Below are positions 26,766-35,278 of a DNA stretch of 41,917 nt, in pieces. Source of the stretch: Acidimicrobiales bacterium (GTDB lineage Bacteria > Actinomycetota > Acidimicrobiia > Acidimicrobiales > SHLQ01); assembly GCA_020628865.1 (NCBI GenBank), contig JAHDEJ010000040.1:1-41917 (forward strand), given 5' to 3'. The translations under genes were made by a program, and so were the position numbers. Numbering within the stretch: the first letter of the stretch is position 1; each line of letters opens with the position of its first letter. The notes under the pieces were generated by a model. The model saw only the letters and a list, made by a program, of their open reading frames with translations. It was not told the origin of the DNA and ran no database searches.

Positions 26766-29700
26766 GCCCTTCTTGACGCTCATTCCGAGGTTGGCGCAGC
26801 GCCGAGCCTCTTCGACCATCCGTCGTTGCATTCGTTTCATCCGGCGGTGCGTACCTGGTTCACGCGTCGGTTCCCGGATGGTCCGACCGCTCCGCAGCAG
26901 GCGGCCTGGCCGCACATCGCGAACCGTGAGGACACGCTCGTGGCGGCGCCCACGGGCAGCGGCAAGACGTTGTCGGCGTTCCTGGTGCCGATCGATCGTC
27001 TCTACCGGGCGCACGAGCGCGGTGAGTCGGTGGACGGCACCGCTCGGGTGCTCTACGTCTCGCCGTTGAAGGCGCTGGCGGTGGACATCGCCGAGAACCT
27101 CGAACGTCCGCTGCAGGAGATTGCGGCAACGGCGAAGGAGCTCGGCCTGAGCGCGCCGACGATCCGGGTCGGGGTCCGTTCGGGCGACACGACCACGTCG
27201 GAACGGGCGGCCATGGTTCGCAAGCCACCGGCGATCATCGTCACGACGCCGGAGTCGTTGTATCTGCTGTGCACGTCCGACAAGGGGCGGGCGGCACTGT
27301 CCACCCTGGAGACGGTCATCGTCGACGAGATTCATGCGCTGGCCCGAGACAAGCGCGGTTCGCATCTGGCGCTCACGTTGGAGCGACTGACGCAGTTGTG
27401 CGAGTCGGCCACGGTCGTGCGGCCGGACACGCTGCGCACGCGCGAACAGCTGGCGTTCGAGCCGGAGCCAGCGCCACCGCGGCCGCTGGTGCGCATCGGC
27501 CTGTCGGCCACCCAGAAGCCGATCAGCACGGTGGCGAACCTGCTGGTCGGCAATCGAACGGACGAGCAGGGCGATGCGGCGTGCCGAATCGTCGACGTGG
27601 GCCACGTTCGCAAACTCGACCTGGCCCTCGAGCTACCGCCGTCGGAGATGGAGGCGATCGCTCCGGCGGAGCAGATGGGCGAGATCCTGGACCGCATTGC
27701 CGACCAGGTCCGTGAGCACACGACGACGCTGGTGTTCGTCAACACCCGGCGGATGGCCGAGCGCATTGCCCACGAGCTGGGGGAGCGGCTGGCCGAGACG
27801 GACGAGGACGCCGAGGCCAACGTCGTTGCGCACCACGGAAGCCTGTCGAAGGACCGGCGGCTGATGGTCGAGCGGCGTCTGCGAGCCGGCGACCTCAAGG
27901 CGTTGGTGGCAACGGCGTCGCTGGAGCTCGGTATCGATGTCGGTCCGGTCGATCTGGTCTGCCAGCTCGGGTCGCCTCGCAACATCGCCACGTTTCTCCA
28001 GCGGGTCGGTCGAGCCAACCACAATCGCTACGGCGTGCCGAAGGGGCGGCTCTACCCGCAGACGCGCGACGACCTGGTCGAGTGCTGCGGTCTGCTCACG
28101 GCAGTACACGGCGGGCGGCTCGATGCGCTGCTCCCACCGGAGGCGCCGCTCGACATCCTCATCCAGCAGCTGGTGGCCGAGGTCGCTGCGCAGGAATGGG
28201 ACGTCGACGAGCTGTTTGCGCTCGTCCGCCGGGCCGCTCCCTATCGCCGGCTTCCCCGGGAGGATTTCGACCAGTGCCTCGAGCTTGCGGCCGAAGGGGT
28301 TCGCACCGGCCGGGGCGTGCGCAGTCACTGGATCCACCACGACGACGTGAACGGCCTCGTTCGGGGGCGCAAGGGTGCCCGGATGGCGGCGGCCACGAGC
28401 GGTGGGGCGATTCCGGAACTCGGCGACTATCGGGTCCTTCTGGACCCCGACGAGACCCTCATCGGCACCGTGAACGAGGACTGGGCCACGGAGTCGATGC
28501 CCGGCGACATCTTCACGCTCGGCACACACAGCTGGCGCATCCGGCGCATCGAGCCCGGTGTGGTTCGTGTGGTCGATGCCGAGGGGCTGCCTCCGACCAT
28601 TCCTGTCTGGTTCGGCGAGGCACCGGGCCGGACGGTCGAGCTGTCCGAGGAGGTCTGCGTGATCCGCCGCGAGGTCGAGCAGCGGTTGCGGGCCGGCGAC
28701 CCCGACGCTGCCCGGCGCTGGTTGATGGGGGCCGCTCAGGTCGACGCCGATGCGGCCGAGCAGGTCATCCGCTACCTGGCGGCATCGCTCGCGATCCTCG
28801 GCACGTTGCCCACGCGGGACAAGCTCGTCATCGAACGCTTCTTCGACGAGAGCGGCGGCATGCAGCTGGTCGTGCACAGCCCCAACGGTGCGCGGCTCAA
28901 CCGGGCCTTCGGTCTTTCCTTGCGAAAGAAGTTCTGCAAGAACTTCGACTTCGAACTCCAGGCCGCCGCGTCCGACGATGCGGTCGTGCTGTCCCTCGGC
29001 CCGCAGCACAGCTTCCCGCTGGGGGACGTCCGCCACTTCCTGAAGTCCACCACGGTCGAACAGACGCTCACCAATGCCGTGCTGGTCCCGCCGTCGCCGA
29101 TGTTCCTGAGCCGGTGGCGGTGGAACCTGAACCGGTCGTTGCTCGTCCTGCGCTGGAAGGGCGGGCGCAAGAATCCGCCGCCGATCCAGCGAATGGAAGC
29201 CGACGACGTGATGGCGGCGTTGTTCCCGCTCGCCGCCGCCTGCCAGGAGAACGTGTCCGGCCCGGTCGAACTTCCGGACCACGTCATCGTCCGGCAGACG
29301 ATGAACGACACGCTGCGCGAGGCCATGGACATCGACGGGCTTCGGGCGATGGTCGAGCGGCTCGAGAACGACGAGCTGGACGTGGTGTGCGTCGACTCCA
29401 CCGAACCATCGCCGCTCTGCCACGAACTGCTGGTCGGCAAGGCGTTCACGTTCCTCGACGACGCCGAGGCCATCGACCGCCGAACCCGCGCGGTTCCGCT
29501 GCGACGGGGCCTGCCGGTCGACCTCACCGAGATCGGGAAGGTGTCGGCCGAAGCCATCGCCGAGGTGGCCGCCCAGGTGATCCCCGACCCGAGAACGCCC
29601 GACGAGCTGTTCGAGTTGCTCGACTCGCTCGTGGTGACGCGGCCGGTCGATGCCTGGCGAACGCCGTTCGATGCGCTTCGGGCTGCCGGCCGGGTCGAGG

Positions 29701-31031
29701 AACGTGACGGTTGGTGGGGTCGGCTGCCGTGGCGCGAGATCGGCGACGATCTGGAGTCCGCCGTACGTGGGCGCCTCGAACTGTGCGCCGTCACGACGGC
29801 CGAGCAGCTGGCCCGCCAGCTCAACCAGCCGCGGTCGAGCATCGAGTTCGTGCTCGTCGGGTTGGAGAACGAGGGGAGCGCCATCCGCGGCACCTGGCGG
29901 CCGGTCGAAGACGGAGAAGACCCGGAGCAATGGTGCTCCAAACGGCTTCTGGCCCGTATGCACGTCTACAGCCAGAAGTCGAAGCGGGCCCGGGTCGACC
30001 CCGCCACCGCCCAGGACTTCATGCGCTTTCTCTTCGAGTGGCAACACCTTGCCCCGGGCAGCCAGTTGCACGGGGTCGACGGCCTCACCAACGTCGTCGC
30101 CCAGCTCCAGGGCTGGCATGCGGCGGCCGCCGCATGGGAGCCGCATCTGCTCGGCGGACGGCTGCGCTCACACTCGCCGGATCTTCTGGACCGTCGGAGC
30201 CTCGCCGGCGATCTCACCTGGGGTCGCATGGCCAATTGCGCCAATGGTGAAGACCGCTCCACGGCCACGAAAGCGACACCGATCACCCTTGCCTTGCGCA
30301 ACGACCTGGATTGGCTCGTGGCGGCAGTCCGAGGGCCCGAACGGGCCGAGCCCCCAGCGGCAGGTGCAGCCGCCGAACTGTACGAGGAGCTCCAGGAGCG
30401 GGGTGCCCGCTTCCACCACGAGCTCGGTGCGGCGACCGGCCGCATCGCCACCGACGTGGAACAGGGCCTGTGGGACCTCGTCGCCCGTGGGCTCATCCAT
30501 GCCGACAGCTTTCACGCCGTCCGTTCGCTGTTCGACGCCCGGGACCGCAAGACGGCCGAGCAACGGGGCCGCCGCGGTCTGCGGCGAGGAACGGCCGCTC
30601 GGGCTGGGGGAGAGGGCCGCTGGACCGTGTTCGCCGATCACGCACTCGAAGCCGATCCCGACGAACTTGCCGAGGCCGTCGCCGAGCAACTGTTGGCCCG
30701 GTGGGGCGTCGTCTTCCACGGGCTGGTGGCCCGCGAGCAGCTGGCGATTCCCTGGCGCGAAGTCCTCTGGGCGCTTCGCCGGCTGGAAGCTCGGGGTCTG
30801 ATCCGCGGTGGACGGTTCGTGTCCGGCTTCGGCGGCGAGCAGTACGCACTGCCCGAAGCCGCCGACCATCTCGGCCGGGTCAAGCGAACCGAGCGCGCCC
30901 AGGTGGTCGTCGAGGTCAACGGCTGCGACCCGTGCAACCTCACCGGCGTCATCACGCCCGGCCACCGGGTCCCCGCGCGCCGGGCCAACACGATCCGCTA
31001 CGTCGACGGCCTGCCGGCGGCCACCGACTGA
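26763..31031 (+). CDS. lhr: Large ATP-dependent helicase Lhr
   Basis: A 1,422-aa superfamily 2 helicase of the Lhr family, a 3'-to-5' ssDNA-dependent ATPase linked to DNA repair. Motifs: Q-like TAPQQAAWP, Walker A AAPTGSGKT (about residues 60-68), VTTPESLYLL, DEIH (about 189-192), GLSATQ, VFVNTRRMAE, ATASLELGIDVG, and motif VI QRVGRANHN (about 412), where most Lhr read QRVGRAGH. A winged-helix region and the long Lhr C-terminal domain follow, complete to 'GHRVPARRANTIRYVDGLP'. GTG 26763 is chosen because TACTGT lies 6 nt upstream and the folded homology begins right after; the frame stays open 411 bp upstream. Confidence 0.94.
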   Translation: MALLDAHSEVGAAPSLFDHPSLHSFHPAVRTWFTRRFPDGPTAPQQAAWPHIANREDTLVAAPTGSGKTLSAFLVPIDRLYRAHERGESVDGTARVLYVSPLKALAVDIAENLERPLQEIAATAKELGLSAPTIRVGVRSGDTTTSERAAMVRKPPAIIVTTPESLYLLCTSDKGRAALSTLETVIVDEIHALARDKRGSHLALTLERLTQLCESATVVRPDTLRTREQLAFEPEPAPPRPLVRIGLSATQKPISTVANLLVGNRTDEQGDAACRIVDVGHVRKLDLALELPPSEMEAIAPAEQMGEILDRIADQVREHTTTLVFVNTRRMAERIAHELGERLAETDEDAEANVVAHHGSLSKDRRLMVERRLRAGDLKALVATASLELGIDVGPVDLVCQLGSPRNIATFLQRVGRANHNRYGVPKGRLYPQTRDDLVECCGLLTAVHGGRLDALLPPEAPLDILIQQLVAEVAAQEWDVDELFALVRRAAPYRRLPREDFDQCLELAAEGVRTGRGVRSHWIHHDDVNGLVRGRKGARMAAATSGGAIPELGDYRVLLDPDETLIGTVNEDWATESMPGDIFTLGTHSWRIRRIEPGVVRVVDAEGLPPTIPVWFGEAPGRTVELSEEVCVIRREVEQRLRAGDPDAARRWLMGAAQVDADAAEQVIRYLAASLAILGTLPTRDKLVIERFFDESGGMQLVVHSPNGARLNRAFGLSLRKKFCKNFDFELQAAASDDAVVLSLGPQHSFPLGDVRHFLKSTTVEQTLTNAVLVPPSPMFLSRWRWNLNRSLLVLRWKGGRKNPPPIQRMEADDVMAALFPLAAACQENVSGPVELPDHVIVRQTMNDTLREAMDIDGLRAMVERLENDELDVVCVDSTEPSPLCHELLVGKAFTFLDDAEAIDRRTRAVPLRRGLPVDLTEIGKVSAEAIAEVAAQVIPDPRTPDELFELLDSLVVTRPVDAWRTPFDALRAAGRVEERDGWWGRLPWREIGDDLESAVRGRLELCAVTTAEQLARQLNQPRSSIEFVLVGLENEGSAIRGTWRPVEDGEDPEQWCSKRLLARMHVYSQKSKRARVDPATAQDFMRFLFEWQHLAPGSQLHGVDGLTNVVAQLQGWHAAAAAWEPHLLGGRLRSHSPDLLDRRSLAGDLTWGRMANCANGEDRSTATKATPITLALRNDLDWLVAAVRGPERAEPPAAGAAAELYEELQERGARFHHELGAATGRIATDVEQGLWDLVARGLIHADSFHAVRSLFDARDRKTAEQRGRRGLRRGTAARAGGEGRWTVFADHALEADPDELAEAVAEQLLARWGVVFHGLVAREQLAIPWREVLWALRRLEARGLIRGGRFVSGFGGEQYALPEAADHLGRVKRTERAQVVVEVNGCDPCNLTGVITPGHRVPARRANTIRYVDGLPAATD

Positions 31032-31054
31032 GCCGGCCCCCGTCGACGCCGTCC

Positions 31055-31525
31055 TCAGAGCTTGCTGATGATCTCTTCCGCGTGTTCGGCCACCTTCGGG
31101 CGTTTGAACACGTGCTGGATGACCCCGTCCTCGTCGATGAGGAACGTGGCTCGCTGCAAGCCCATGAACGTCTTGCCGTAGAGCTTCTTCTCGCCCCACA
31201 CGCCGTAGGCATCGATGATGGTGCGGTCCGGATCGGCGATCAGCGGGAAGTTCAGGTCCTGCTTGCCGCTGAACTTCTCGTGGCTCTCGTCGTCGTCGGG
31301 CGACACGCCGATCACGGCGATCCCGTGTTCGGCGAGAAGCGCATGGTTGTCCCGCAGGTTGCAGGCCTGTTTCGTGCAGCCGGGGGTGGCGTCCTTCGGG
31401 TAGAAGTACAGCGCAACCTTCTGGCCCCGCATCGCAGAGAGGGACACCCCGACGCCGTCGAACGTGGTCGACGTGAAGTCGGGCGCCTCGGTGCCGGCAG
31501 CCAACGGATTCGGTTTCTCAGCCAT
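31055..31525 (-). CDS. bcp: Thioredoxin-dependent peroxiredoxin, Bcp/PrxQ type
   Basis: A 156-aa thiol peroxidase that reduces H2O2 and organic hydroperoxides with thioredoxin. The peroxidatic Cys50 is in DATPGCTKQAC and the resolving Cys55 lies five residues later, the PrxQ/Bcp alpha2 arrangement; the catalytic Arg is in the later NFPLIADPDRTI region or nearby. The ATG at 31525 is chosen over an upstream in-frame start at 31552 because TATGGT is 7 nt upstream and family members begin near here (PLAAGTEAPDF). Its stop lies 23 bp from the convergent lhr stop. Confidence 0.95.
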   Translation of the reverse strand: MAEKPNPLAAGTEAPDFTSTTFDGVGVSLSAMRGQKVALYFYPKDATPGCTKQACNLRDNHALLAEHGIAVIGVSPDDDESHEKFSGKQDLNFPLIADPDRTIIDAYGVWGEKKLYGKTFMGLQRATFLIDEDGVIQHVFKRPKVAEHAEEIISKL

Positions 31526-31532
31526 GAAGGCG

Positions 31533-31538
31533 ACCATA
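31533..31538 (-). promoter_or_regulatory. -10 element TATGGT of the bcp gene
   Basis: TATGGT on the minus strand ends 7 nt before the ATG at 31525. Confidence 0.55.
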
Positions 31539-31616
31539 TCCACCAACGCCACACGGTGTCACACCCCGACGACTGCCGATCCGGGAACCTGTCACACCCT
31601 GCGAGGACAATGAGGC

Positions 31617-32012
31617 ATGGGATTCTGGAAGCCACTCGGCGGCGGTCGTTCGAACGACGACATCTTCATCTGCGCAGCCGATGAGCCGATTGGCGGCCGC
31701 CCCCTGCGTTGTCTGCTGATCGACCTTCTCGCGGCAGCCGGCGTGCCGATGTCGATCTCCCAGTTGGTCGGCGAGCTGGAACGGTTGAACACCCCGCTGG
31801 CCGGTCGGCCGTCCAAGGCTGTGTCGGACGCGCTCCGCTGGGAGATTCGCAATGGCCGGGTCGAACGGGTGGGTCGTGGTCGCTACCGCTTCCTCGGCGC
31901 CCCGCCCACCACGCTCGCCCGGATCACCCGGCGCGCTCGGTCGGTGCGCCGCCACCTCGCCGAACGAAGCGCCCAACCATCCAGCGGGGACAGCATTCCC
32001 ACCGCGTCATAG
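31617..32012 (+). CDS. Small winged-helix-like protein, unknown
   Basis: A 131-aa protein. The middle (about residues 30-95) reads as a winged helix: LLIDLLAAAGVPMSISQLVGELERL, then SKAVSDALRWEIRNGRVERVGRGRYRFLG, resembling helix-turn-helix plus wing, as in chromatin- or promoter-binding proteins. The C-terminus is basic (RITRRARSVRRH). I do not recognise a family. A GACAAT hexamer lies 5 nt before the ATG. The last three codons and the TAG fall inside copy 1 of the 20-bp repeat (32001-32019), so the natural 3' end may have been replaced or extended when the repeat arrived. Confidence 0.7.
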   Translation: MGFWKPLGGGRSNDDIFICAADEPIGGRPLRCLLIDLLAAAGVPMSISQLVGELERLNTPLAGRPSKAVSDALRWEIRNGRVERVGRGRYRFLGAPPTTLARITRRARSVRRHLAERSAQPSSGDSIPTAS

Positions 32013-32075
32013 CGACAACGCTCTCGGACAGCACGCTCAGCCGAGGGCGAGGCGCCGGGGGCGATCGGCGAACGT

Positions 32076-32125
32076 CGACCGGCATTGAGGTGCAGACAGC
32101 CGACCTGCGTTGAGGTGCAGGCAAA
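32076..32125 (+). repeat. 25-bp tandem repeat, two copies
   Basis: Copies 32076-32100 and 32101-32125 match at 20 of 25 positions and share TTGAGGTGCAG. A degenerate third piece, GTCGATGTGCAAAC at 32151-32164, directly touches repeat copy 2 of the 20-bp family. Confidence 0.7.
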
Positions 32126-32203
32126 CGGGGCACGAGAACTCGGAGCGGGAGTCGATGTGCAAACCGCGTCATAGCGACAACTGGGATGGACCCGAGTGGG
32201 CGG

Positions 32204-32221
32204 GCTCCCGCAGGCGGGAGC
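32204..32221. other. Hairpin nested in the repeat cluster
   Basis: Arms GCTCCCGC and GCGGGAGC with an AG loop, or 7 bp with a four-base loop, in the loop of the larger inverted repeat. No T-run follows, so a terminator is not supported. Confidence 0.6.
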
Positions 32222-32387
32222 TTGCCTCGGCAACTGTCGCTATGACGCGGTTGGAGGAGTGCGACGCCGGCGCCATGTCGGAGGGCTCGGGTGGTTCGGG
32301 TTCCGCCGTTGTCGCTATGACGCGGTTTCGAGATTGTCCCGGCACGGCGGCGGGCAACCAGTCGGTTCACGACTCGGCGAATCGACA

Positions 32388-32393
32388 TACGCT
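32388..32393 (+). promoter_or_regulatory. -10 element TACGCT of the PGPGW gene
   Basis: TACGCT ends 7 nt before the ATG at 32401. It lies just downstream of the repeat cluster. Confidence 0.55.
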
Positions 32394-32400
32394 TGCTGGC

Positions 32401-32889
32401 ATGTCCGACGATCCGTCTGCTGCCACCACACCCGCCGACTCGGCCGCCCCCGCCCCAACCCGCGCCGACACATTCGCGGTCGGCGACATCGATCAGGATG
32501 GCGACACCGATTTCCGGGATGCGGCGATTCGGGCCGAGCTCGAGGTCGGCCACACCGAGGACACGCCGAAGCAGGCGTGGCAACACGTGCTCATCCGGCT
32601 CGGGCGTATGGCGCTCGGCTTCGTGCTCGTGCTCGCCGGGCTTGCGATGATGGTTCTGCCCGGCCCCGGGCTGGTGGCCATCGCCGGTGGCCTGGTCATC
32701 CTGAGCCGGGACTTCGTGTGGGCGGACCGGGCGCTGCGCTACGTCCGGAGCAAGGCCCCGGGCATGGACGCTGAAGGGCCGATACCCCGGAGCACGATCA
32801 TCGTGTCGGTCATGTTGATGGTGGCTGCCGGCTTGGTCGCCTGGTGGTGGTTCAGCGGTGGCGATGCCACGGTTCAGGGCTGGTTCTGA
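32401..32889 (+). CDS. PGPGW-type membrane protein with N-terminal EF-hand-like loop
   Basis: A 162-aa protein. Residues about 60-115 contain the conserved helix pair around MMVLPGPGLVAIAGGLVILSRDFVWA, the pattern of the putative transmembrane PGPGW family (TIGR02611-like); a further TM helix lies near 133-150 (STIIVSVMLMVAAGLVAWWWF). The function of this family is unknown. Unusually, the N-terminal soluble part carries a full 12-residue EF-hand-type loop, D29-I-D31-Q-D33-G34-D35-T-D37-F-R-D40, like a dockerin half. The ATG at 32401 is supported by its -10. The frame extends upstream through the repeats, which I rejected. Confidence 0.85.
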   Translation: MSDDPSAATTPADSAAPAPTRADTFAVGDIDQDGDTDFRDAAIRAELEVGHTEDTPKQAWQHVLIRLGRMALGFVLVLAGLAMMVLPGPGLVAIAGGLVILSRDFVWADRALRYVRSKAPGMDAEGPIPRSTIIVSVMLMVAAGLVAWWWFSGGDATVQGWF

Positions 32890-32914
32890 TCATCCCGTTT
32901 GCACCCCCGGTCGA

Positions 32915-32920
32915 TAGCCT
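32915..32920 (+). promoter_or_regulatory. -10 element TAGCCT of the mrp gene
   Basis: TAGCCT ends 6 nt before the ATG at 32927, in a 37-bp gap. Confidence 0.5.
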
Positions 32921-32926
32921 GAGTCC

Positions 32927-34069
32927 ATGAGCGTCACCGAAGAACAGGTCATCGAGGCACTGCGCCCCGTCGAGGATCCCGAACTCCACCGGAGCATCGT
33001 CGATCTGGGCATGGTCAAGACCATCAGCATCAACGGCGACGCGGTCGAGGTCCAGATCGCACTGACCATCGCCGGTTGCCCCCTTCGCAGCGAGATCACG
33101 AACCGCGTCACCGGTGCACTCTCCGACATGGGCGTGGCCCATCCGTCGATCGACTTCACGGTGATGACCGACGAGGAGCGGGCCAACGTGCGGCACATGC
33201 TGCAGGGCAACCCGGCCGCGACCGCCGGCAACAACCCGGCCCACGGTCACGCCGAGGGCCGCGACATCCCCTTCGCCGATCCCGACAGCCGCACCCGGGT
33301 GCTGCTGATCGCATCGGGCAAGGGCGGCGTGGGCAAGTCCTCCGTCACCACCAACCTCGCCATCGCACTCGCCAACCGGGGCAAGTCCGTGGCCCTCGTC
33401 GACGCCGATGTCTGGGGCTTCTCGATCCCCCGCATGCTCGGCATCCAGAACCCGCCCACCGTCATCGACGACATGCTGATCCCGCCGGAAACCCACGGCG
33501 TGCATGCGATTTCCATGGGTTTCTTCGCCGAGGAGGACCAGCCGGTCATCTGGCGCGGTCCCATGCTCCACAAGGCACTCGAGCAGTTCCTCACCGACGT
33601 GTACTGGAACGACCCCGACTACCTGCTCATCGACCTCCCGCCGGGTACGGGCGACATTTCCCTGTCGCTCGCCCAGTTCCTGCCGCGCAGCGAGATGTAC
33701 GTCGTCACCACGCCGCAGCCGGCCGCCCAGCGCGTGGCGCAGCGGGCTGCGTTCATGGGCGAGAAGGTGAACCTCTCTGTCCATGGCGTGATCGAGAACA
33801 TGAGCTGGTTCACCGGCGACGACGGCAAGCAGTACTACCTGTTCGGCGCCGGCGGCGGCCAGGAACTGGCCGATCGTCTCGAGGTGCCGCTCGTCGGCCA
33901 GGTGCCACTGGTGCCTGAGCTTCGCGAAGGATCCGACTCGGGCAAGCCCATCGTGGCGATGGCCCCCGAGAGCGAGGCCGGCCAGGTCTTCGCATCGATG
34001 GCCGAACGCATCGATGTCGAGATGGCACCGAAGCGTCGCTACACCTCGAAGCTCAATCTGCTCAACTAG
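32927..34069 (+). CDS. mrp: Mrp/ApbC-family iron-sulfur carrier ATPase
   Basis: A 380-aa cytoplasmic P-loop protein that assembles or carries Fe-S clusters. An N-terminal MIP18/DUF59 domain (about residues 3-80: VEDPELHRSIVDLGMV) with Cys in IAGCPL is followed by the deviant Walker A GKGGVGKSS (about 131-139), the DVDVWG-like switch, RGPMLHKALEQFL and LLIDLPPGTGD. The C-terminal CXXC that bridges the cluster in many Mrp/NBP35 proteins is absent: the segment reads ENMSWFTGDDGKQYYLFGAGGG, as in actinobacterial homologues. First gene of a plus-strand run to 37943. Confidence 0.93.
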   Translation: MSVTEEQVIEALRPVEDPELHRSIVDLGMVKTISINGDAVEVQIALTIAGCPLRSEITNRVTGALSDMGVAHPSIDFTVMTDEERANVRHMLQGNPAATAGNNPAHGHAEGRDIPFADPDSRTRVLLIASGKGGVGKSSVTTNLAIALANRGKSVALVDADVWGFSIPRMLGIQNPPTVIDDMLIPPETHGVHAISMGFFAEEDQPVIWRGPMLHKALEQFLTDVYWNDPDYLLIDLPPGTGDISLSLAQFLPRSEMYVVTTPQPAAQRVAQRAAFMGEKVNLSVHGVIENMSWFTGDDGKQYYLFGAGGGQELADRLEVPLVGQVPLVPELREGSDSGKPIVAMAPESEAGQVFASMAERIDVEMAPKRRYTSKLNLLN

Positions 34070-34108
34070 CTCACCGGGCGAACCGAACGCCCTACCACCC
34101 GCCCAACC

Positions 34109-34114
34109 GGAGGA
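34109..34114 (+). promoter_or_regulatory. Shine-Dalgarno GGAGGA for the DUF3107 gene
   Basis: GGAGGA with GGAGG ending 4 nt before the GTG at 34118. It fixes the start and indicates a leadered, cotranscribed gene. Confidence 0.6.
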
Positions 34115-34117
34115 ACC

Positions 34118-34348
34118 GTGGACATTCGAATTGGTGTCACCTACACCGCCAAGGAAATCGCACTCGAACTCGCCGACGATGTCGACGCTGCCGCCATCAA
34201 GGCGAAGATCGACGGCGCGGTGTCCGGCACTGACGCCGTGCTCTGGCTCGAAGACAAGAAGGGCAACCACGTCGCCATCCCGGCCGACAAGATCGCCTAC
34301 GTCGAGATCGGCAGCGGAGAGAACGCCCGTCCCATCGGCTTCGGCTGA
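34118..34348 (+). CDS. DUF3107 small protein
   Basis: A 76-aa protein beginning MDIRIGVTYTAKEIALEL and ending in the family's conserved KIAYVEIG...RPIGFG. DUF3107 is a short ATP-binding-like or regulatory-looking actinobacterial family of unknown function (the mycobacterial TB9.4 type). It sits between mrp and the ArsA-like pair, 48 bp and 15 bp away, on one strand. It starts with GTG behind a good GGAGGA. The function is not established; context suggests a link to the adjacent ATPases. Confidence 0.9.
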   Translation: MDIRIGVTYTAKEIALELADDVDAAAIKAKIDGAVSGTDAVLWLEDKKGNHVAIPADKIAYVEIGSGENARPIGFG

Positions 34349-34363
34349 TCGGCGGGTCAGCGG

Positions 34364-35278
34364 ATGGGGTTGTTCGATCGCCGTCTGCTGATCGTCGGCG
34401 GCAAGGGCGGCACCGGAAAGTCCTCGGTTGCTGCGGCGATTGCCGCGCTTTCCGCCTTCCGCAACGCCCGCACGCTGCTCGTCGCTGCCGACGGCAGCCC
34501 GGGCGCGGCCGGAATGTTCGGCCCCACTCCCACGTCGGACGCGCTCGAAGTTCGCCCGAACCTCCATGTCCTGCAGATCGACTCGCAGGCCGCGCTCAGC
34601 GAGTTCGTGAAGCTGCAGTTGGGCCCGTTGGGTTCGGTGGCCGGGCCGGTCGCCGGTGCGTTCTCGTTCGTCGCCGATGCAGCGCCGGGCGTCTCTGAGC
34701 TCCTACTTGTCGGCAAGTACGCCCACGAGGCTCGATCGGGCGACTGGGACATGGTGGTCGTCGATGCTGCGGCCAGCGGCCATCTCCTCGGCGAGCTCGC
34801 CGCTCCCGGCAACGTGGCCGAGATCGCCCCGATCGGACGCATCGCGAACGAGACCGGCTGGATGATCGAGCTTCTCGGCGATCCGGCGATCACCGGCGTG
34901 GTCAACGTGACCCTGGCCGAGGAAGTACCGGTTGCGGAGACGCTCGAGTTCGTCGATCGTCTGCACGGCTCCACGCCGGCCCGCCTTGCCGCCGTCGTCG
35001 TCAACCGCACCCGGCCCCAGCTGTATGCCCGGGCGCGCCGAAGCGAACTGGATGCGCTGCTGGCCGACCGGCCGAAGCGACTCACGAAGGGGGCGAACGG
35101 GCTGCTCGACGCCGTGCAGATCGGACTCGACCGGGCCGACGTCGCTTCCGAGGTCGACCGTCGATTGCGAACCGATCTGCCGCCCGGCACCGAGGTGCTC
35201 CACCTTCCGGAGTTCGGGGCCGGCGTCGACCTGCAGGGCGAGATCCGCGAAGCGATCGCCGACGAGCTGTCGCTGTGA
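34364..35278 (+). CDS. ArsA/Get3-like ATPase, first subunit
   Basis: A 304-aa P-loop ATPase with a deviant Walker A, GGKGGTGKSS (about residues 12-21), and a switch-II-like DAAASGHLLGEL (the DTAPTGHT position of ArsA). Other motifs are VVVNRTRPQ and a C-terminal EVLHLPEF. Actinobacteria carry a paired set of such ATPases (Rv3679/Rv3680 in M. tuberculosis) that resemble Get3/ArsA and are thought to form a heteromeric ATPase, not an arsenite pump; no arsenite-efflux gene is nearby. It overlaps the second subunit by 4 bp (GTGA), so both are coupled. Confidence 0.88.
   Translation: MGLFDRRLLIVGGKGGTGKSSVAAAIAALSAFRNARTLLVAADGSPGAAGMFGPTPTSDALEVRPNLHVLQIDSQAALSEFVKLQLGPLGSVAGPVAGAFSFVADAAPGVSELLLVGKYAHEARSGDWDMVVVDAAASGHLLGELAAPGNVAEIAPIGRIANETGWMIELLGDPAITGVVNVTLAEEVPVAETLEFVDRLHGSTPARLAAVVVNRTRPQLYARARRSELDALLADRPKRLTKGANGLLDAVQIGLDRADVASEVDRRLRTDLPPGTEVLHLPEFGAGVDLQGEIREAIADELSL

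Larger units (their letters stand above)
32001..32328. repeat. Cluster of four copies of a 20-bp repeat, two per orientation
   Basis: Consensus AACCGCGTCATAGCGACAAC. Copies: 32001-32019 (+, one end base differing), 32163-32181 (+, preceded by AA), 32235-32252 (-, 18 bp), 32308-32328 (-). Copies 2 and 3 form the arms of a large inverted repeat (about 32161-32254) whose loop contains a hairpin at 32204-32221. They occupy the 388-bp intergenic region 32013-32400, which otherwise holds only a 25-bp tandem repeat and a promoter. I saw no other copies in the window. Confidence 0.85.

Noticed and set aside
32001-32328. CRISPR array at the 20-bp repeats
   Set aside because: Only four copies, irregular spacing (about 50-145 bp), mixed orientation, and no cas genes nearby.
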